Part shown: piece by piece, positions 59,337-64,000 of the stretch | How the letters are laid out: every line of letters starts with the position of its first letter | Numbering within the stretch: the stretch's first letter is position 1 | DNA from: Loripinus fragilis | Taxonomy: Eukaryota > Mollusca > Bivalvia > Lucinida > Lucinidae | NCBI GenBank assembly: GCA_964019695.1 | Contig: OZ026518.1 | Coordinates: forward strand, 109,328,508 to 109,392,507 | Length of the DNA stretch: 64,000 nucleotides | Reading direction: 5' to 3' | Notes under the pieces: generated by a model | The model's database searches: none | What the model was told of the DNA's origin: nothing | The model's input: the letters and a program-made list of their open reading frames with translations, nothing else | Position numbers and translations under genes: made by a program

Positions 59337-59558
59337 ATTTCTTTAGGAACAAAGTGATGATAATCGTTTTCTTAAAATGAGCTAATGATATAATGTTATT
59401 GATGGTAATGGCAATGAGAATGAGTGATTGGATGGACTTTGTTGGGGTAATATAAGTGTGTTACAAAGTTCAGGTGCTAAGCGTTTTATTTTGCTTAATT
59501 TGTATGAAGTGAACTTTAAATGATTTAGTATTTGAATGTTTATTATCGTCAGTGTAAA

Positions 59559-61896
59559 TCAATCAAAGCGGTTTGAGTTTTTAATGAAAATATGAACAGA
59601 TTCAAAGATGATTTCATTTTCTGCATCCGTGAGATTTGGATTTCCATATAACAGTATTTCTAGTCTTAGTGGGAGAAAATTTCTCAAGGAATTGAATAAA
59701 ACCAAGCGTTGGATAGTATGTTTGTGACATCTAAGGAAGTAGTGTTCAGCGTTTTCGGGTTCAACTTGACAGCTACAAGTTGGGTCATGACGCAAAAAGT
59801 TGTTAAATAAATCGAGATTCAAGTTGCTGCAGTTATTGCGAATTCTTGCGTGCAGAGCAGATAAACGCCTATTGCCAGATGCATAGTAACTTGATACTTT
59901 GGAGTTAATAGCAAAGGGCTTTTTCATCTGATACTTGAGTGAATGAAGTGTATTTGAATCTTTGAGGCTGTTCCAAATGTGTTATTGCTGACGGGATACA
60001 TGATTTTTTGAAAATATCAGTACGTGCAAATGGCACTGAGTAGTTATTCATATTACGAAGAGGATAATTCGAAATGTTTCTCACTAATGGTGGCATAAGA
60101 TCAGAGATGTATGTTGGCAATAAGTCAGAATGAGCTTTGAACATGAAGCTTAATTTTTGCTGTCGTTTTCTATCAGCAAGCGAGAGCCAGCCACATTCCT
60201 TATACAGCTTGTTCAAAGAAACAGATCTGGTTAATCCCGTTACGATGCGGGCAGCCTCATTTTGAATTTTATCGAGAATATCAGAATTATGGGCTGCACA
60301 GCCGTCCCAAACAATAGAGGCATACTCCAAGACTGGCAATAGATACGAAAAGTATATTTGATTTAAAGCGTTCCGACTGAATGAAAATTTAAGTTTTCGC
60401 ATGATGCCTAGAACTTTTGCTGCAGAGGTTTTAACATTATGTATATGATCTGTCCATTTGCCATCGTATGATAGTGTTAGACCGAGGTGTTTGTGACTTT
60501 CAACAAACTTTATGTGCGTATTATCAAATTTAAGAACAGGCATGGTCAAAATTTCTCAGGGTAAATAAAATTGCTTCTGTTTTGGAGGGATTGAATGTTA
60601 CGAGCCATTGTTTAGCCCACTGTGACAAGAGTATTAGATCGTGGTTTATTAGACCTTGGATATCATCTAGACTTGACGCAGAGTAGAACAAAGAACTATC
60701 ATATGCAAATAGCCTTGTCAAACTTAGGAGTGAATCAGCAATGTCATTAACATAGATAAGAAAAAGGAGAGGGCCCAACACAGAGCCCTGGGGGACACCA
60801 GCTTGGATGACTTTGAAGGTTGATGTGCATCCTCTGACAATAACTTTTTGCTGTCTTCCGTTAACATAATCGGTCAGCCATTTCAGGAAGTCTCCCTCAA
60901 TACCATGCTGTTTGAGTTTATAGATCAGACCCTTATGCCATACTCAGTCAAATGCCTTAGATATGTCACAGAAAACCATACAAGAAAATTGGTGATTGTC
61001 AAAGCTTTGGCAGATGTTATGGTATATATCAATTAACTGGAATACGGTTGAGTGGTGTGGTAGAAAGCCAGACTGGTACTTATATAGTAAATTGTTGTCG
61101 CGTAAATGGTTATACAAATTCTTGAAGGCTATACGTTCTTGTATTTTACTAATGTTATTTAAAAGTGCGATTGGGCGATAGTTTGAAGGCAATGTTTTGT
61201 CCCCTTTTTTAGGAATTGGGATAAGGCTGGCCATTTTCCAGGCTTCGGGAAATATACCCTCAGAAAAGGATCGATTAAATAAAACAGCTAGAGGTTCAGA
61301 TATGGTTTTGGATACTGCTCTGAGCATTCGATTGCTAAAACCGTCGAGTCCGTTTGCTTTATTAGGATTTAGGGTTTGAACTAGCAGTTCTATTTCTTCT
61401 GCGGTGCAAGAAATATTGGAAAGAGAGTTAGGCGATTTGCGAACGAAAGGTGGTAGAGCGGTATTTTCGTCATCAACGTTAGAGATGGAGGCAAAATAAT
61501 CGTTTAAGCATTCAGCCTTTTCCTTGTCAGTAAAATGAAACTTATTTCCGCCTAAAGGCGATGAAGAAACTAATGTTGAGGAATCATTATTTTTTACAAA
61601 ATGTCTAACTACTTGGCAAAATTTGCGTTTATCATTTTTATGGAAGTCCGTAATTGCTAATTCTAAGTAATTAAAAAATAAATTCTTTTGGCATGTTTTT
61701 TCTGATTATTAACTTTGTTCCGTAGTTTCTTATATGAATTCCAGTCTGAAATTTTGCCCGTATTAATTGCCTTACTTTTCAATCTGTCTCGCTTAAGTAA
61801 AGTTCGTCTAATTTCCGAATTGTACCAAGGTTTGTCGTCTGGTCTAACCGTACATGTATACATTTTCGGCGATTGTAAAAACGCAATATAACTCAA
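59559..61896 (-). pseudogene. 5'-truncated, broken non-LTR retrotransposon (LINE) reverse transcriptase
   Basis: Minus-strand pieces in order: 61896-61663 (KPWYNSEIRRTLLKRDRLKS), a shifted frame 61670-61330 (QVVRHFVKNND, LNPNKANGLDGFSN), 61327-60944 (IPKKGDKTLPSNYRPIALL, QSGFLPHHST, CDISKAFD), then an in-frame TGA and VWHKGLIYKLKQHGI, AGVPQGS.LGPLLFLIYVND, RLFAYDSSL; a frameshift near 60540 to HLGLTLSYDGKWTDH; another near 59915 to a C-terminal CSCQ..EHYFLRCHKH finger. The active-site pair is FAYD, not FADD. No endonuclease domain upstream, so 5'-truncated. Looks like the Jockey/CR1 group; clade unsure. Confidence 0.85.
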
Positions 61897-62085
61897 AAAG
61901 TATTTATTTTAGCCAAGTTATTGCTGCACAGTAATGTAGAGGCGCAAAGCAAAGCAGCAATTAGACAATTTCTGTAGTATTCAGTTCTTCGCTTTTGGTC
62001 GAAACGTGTTCAGCTTCCAGCTCTTCAGGTACATGTACGGCTAGACTGTACCCAGTCCTTAAAACATTTTTTCATCAATGTGTCA
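61897..62085. other. 5' flank of the LINE copy, nothing recognised
   Basis: The LINE frame stops being readable just above 61896; no target-site duplication could be identified. Confidence 0.35.
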
Positions 62086-62172
62086 GATCATATACTTGTA
62101 GCCAGTCTAACTCTGGAGGCTGTTAAAACAGAGCCATCAGAGTTAGACTGGCAACAAATATATAAGACCATT
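62086..62172. repeat. 87-bp hairpin
   Basis: GTAGCCAGTCTAACTCTGGA and AGAGTTAGACTGGCAAC arms with further outward pairing (GATCATATACTTGTA / AACAAATATATAAGACCA). Confidence 0.55.
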
Positions 62173-63999
62173 GTGTAGGTACATCAAGCCCCCTTCATAC
62201 AGCCCCTTGTTAAAACAAACAAGAACTGTAGATTGACAGTAAGCTACTTTTACGATTGATCAACAATTACCACAGGGTTTCACTAATTTTACTCTATCTA
62301 AGGTGGAAGATTGGGTCAATTTTGTATATAGTTATCTTGTTTACGTCATTAAGATACATGCACATGTATCATGAATATCTTTGAACGTAGATGTACACCA
62401 GCTTCATTCTAACGCTAGGATAACTTTCACGATTTGAGAAAACAACTTTCTCTAATGATCCAGATACATTCAGGCATCTGCTCTTGTTTGCAAGAAATAA
62501 ACATAATCAGACTGTCTAAACTTTATAAACATTCGTTTGTGGTTACAGGCAATCTCAACCTTTGGCAAACGTAAATCTATATTCCTAGTCTTATTTCCTA
62601 GATAAAAATAAATACATAAGCTACATGTACCAAAATTTGAATGTTTTTACTCTGTGTCATTTCATATGTCACGTATGTGTATATAATATTTAACTTCGCA
62701 AAAGTCATCACTAACCTATGGTAATGGAATTATTATACACTTATTGACTTCAATTTCGGTAGGCATGAGGATTGTATCTACCCCAAAAAGTGATCACCGA
62801 GGCCGCTAGGCCGAGGTGAATATCACTTTTAAGGGTAATTAAATCCTCATGTCCCCCGAAATTGAAGTTAATAACTGTTTTCAAATAAGAATGAAAATTT
62901 TCTACTTTCACTTTTGTTGTCCAACCTTCAACCTACGGACTTTCTCACAAGTTTTATCAACTGTTATTCCAATATTTTAATGTAGTACATTTGTGTTTTG
63001 CATTTTGAAATTTATATTAATTCTCTGAGTGTGGAATGTAAACTTAAATCATAAAACTTTTTTTACATTTTGTTTATTCAAACAAAGATAAATGAACAAA
63101 CAAAACAATAAAAAAAACCTTTGTCTTTAGTTTACCTGTTGGGATGTGAAGCAGCAAATCATGTCAATTTCATGCAGCAGATGCTACATGTAGTTTTATA
63201 CTCATCGTGCTATTTTTAGCTCTCCAGAGTATGATATTAGAAAAGTTTAAAAAAATACTAACTTCTGGAAACTAGTTTGAGCTGGTTTTCATGTAATATA
63301 CTGAAGGACTTGATAAACGCACCATCCGCTAACATGCTAATCTATTGTCAAAATGTAATATTTTAATTATGTGAAAAATAAAATTCACAAGTACTTTCAT
63401 TTAGTTTGCATTCAATAAGAAAATCGAAATGCTGTGGCTTATGGTTGCCGTGACGTCGCGATTATTCTGAGACATCCCAAATTTAAAAAGTCACAGAGTA
63501 TCAATACCTTTCATATTGAGCGCAAAATGTTTTCGAGCTGATGTTTGTTCTCGAAAGCCAAAGGAAAGCCAAAATCAAATCATGAAGTTATAGGCCTCTG
63601 GTAAAGTTCATTTCGTCTAGGTGACGTCATTATTCTTTTTGACGTAACTGGCTGTTTATATCCCAAGGAACAGGAATAATAAAATATTTTAGTGTCACCA
63701 GATACTCCGCAACCGGTTGCGTAGTAGGCAAAAGTTTTTTGACATGCACGAACGCCATCCGCCTGTCATTGATGTTTGAAAAATTTAGACTGACGTAAGC
63801 AAAGAAACGCTGCGAGTGGGAGTGTAATTAAACGATTATTTCCGAAAATTTTCTTGTTTTTCCGTTGGTTAAGACATCTGGCTACCAGCTCAAAGTGTTT
63901 GCTTTTTAATTGAACTAATTCCACAGTTGTCAGACGACACTTGTTGAAAAAAACTAACGCCAGTGTAAAGTCAGAATGAACCACATGAGCAAATCGAAA
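62173..63999. other. Right-end intergenic, one palindrome and scattered TGACGT sites
   Basis: No exon recognised. The palindrome at 62740-62876 is listed separately. TGACGTCG (63450), TGACGTCA (63623), TGACGTAA (63640) and TGACGTAA (63791) cluster within 350 bp. Could be promoter-like for a gene beyond the window, or chance. Confidence 0.3.
62740..62876. repeat. 137-bp palindromic element
   Basis: TTATTGACTTCAATTTCGGT, GGCATGAGGATTGTATCTAC, AAAAGTGAT then a CACCGAGGCCGCTAGGCCGA..GGTG tip and the inverse arm ending CGAAATTGAAGTTAATAACT. A diverged relative lies at 18835-18955. Confidence 0.6.
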
Positions 64000-64000
64000 C

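Overview
This window is animal nuclear DNA, AT-rich, with short exons separated by long, repeat-filled introns. It holds two real protein genes and a dense set of mobile elements. The repeat types (tRNA-type SINEs, Penelope-like reverse-transcriptase fragments, tandem-repeat-bearing Helitron-like elements, CTGATCAG/TGCGCA-rich MITEs) together with a TRPN channel point to a mollusc, probably a bivalve. That assignment is inference; the species cannot be named from the sequence alone.

Region 1 (1-35.8 kb, plus strand): the 3' two thirds of a TRPN / NOMPC mechanosensitive channel gene. The 5' end lies outside the window. Sixteen coding exons are readable with consensus splice sites and continuous frame. 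Twelve encode about 15 ankyrin repeats, several being exactly one 33-36-residue repeat bounded by phase-0 introns. One large exon encodes the linker, the TRP channel membrane domain and the TRP helix. Three small exons encode the C-terminal tail and stop (TGA, ending at 35529). About 1117 residues are encoded here. The introns carry a TTAA-flanked MITE family, palindromic MITEs, a decayed mariner-type element, Penelope-like fragments, and a 4-kb nested satellite with a 338-bp higher-order period interrupted by a Helitron. A SINE sits 27 bp after the stop codon and supplies the nearest AATAAA.

Region 2 (35.8-47.2 kb): intergenic, repeat-rich. It includes a 3-kb foldback-type element (40909-43926) with terminal inverted repeats of about 320 bp and further diverged copies of the same unit inside it.

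Region 3 (47.2-50.4 kb, minus strand): a prostanoid (prostaglandin E2, EP4-like) G-protein-coupled receptor in two coding exons, about 516 residues, split at the end of TM6. It is convergent with the TRPN gene. A 240-bp MITE family lies just after its stop codon, inside its intron and just upstream of its start exon.

Region 4 (50.4-64 kb): no gene recognised except a 5'-truncated, multiply broken non-LTR retrotransposon on the minus strand (59559-61896). A 3.8-kb inverted-repeat pair (51285-55108) and a 514-bp snap-back element (57414-57927) stand out.

Nothing suggests that the two host genes work together. One is a mechanotransduction channel subunit, the other a lipid-mediator receptor. 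No new cellular system was found; the most unusual material is the architecture of the mobile and satellite DNA and its contact with gene ends and splice sites.
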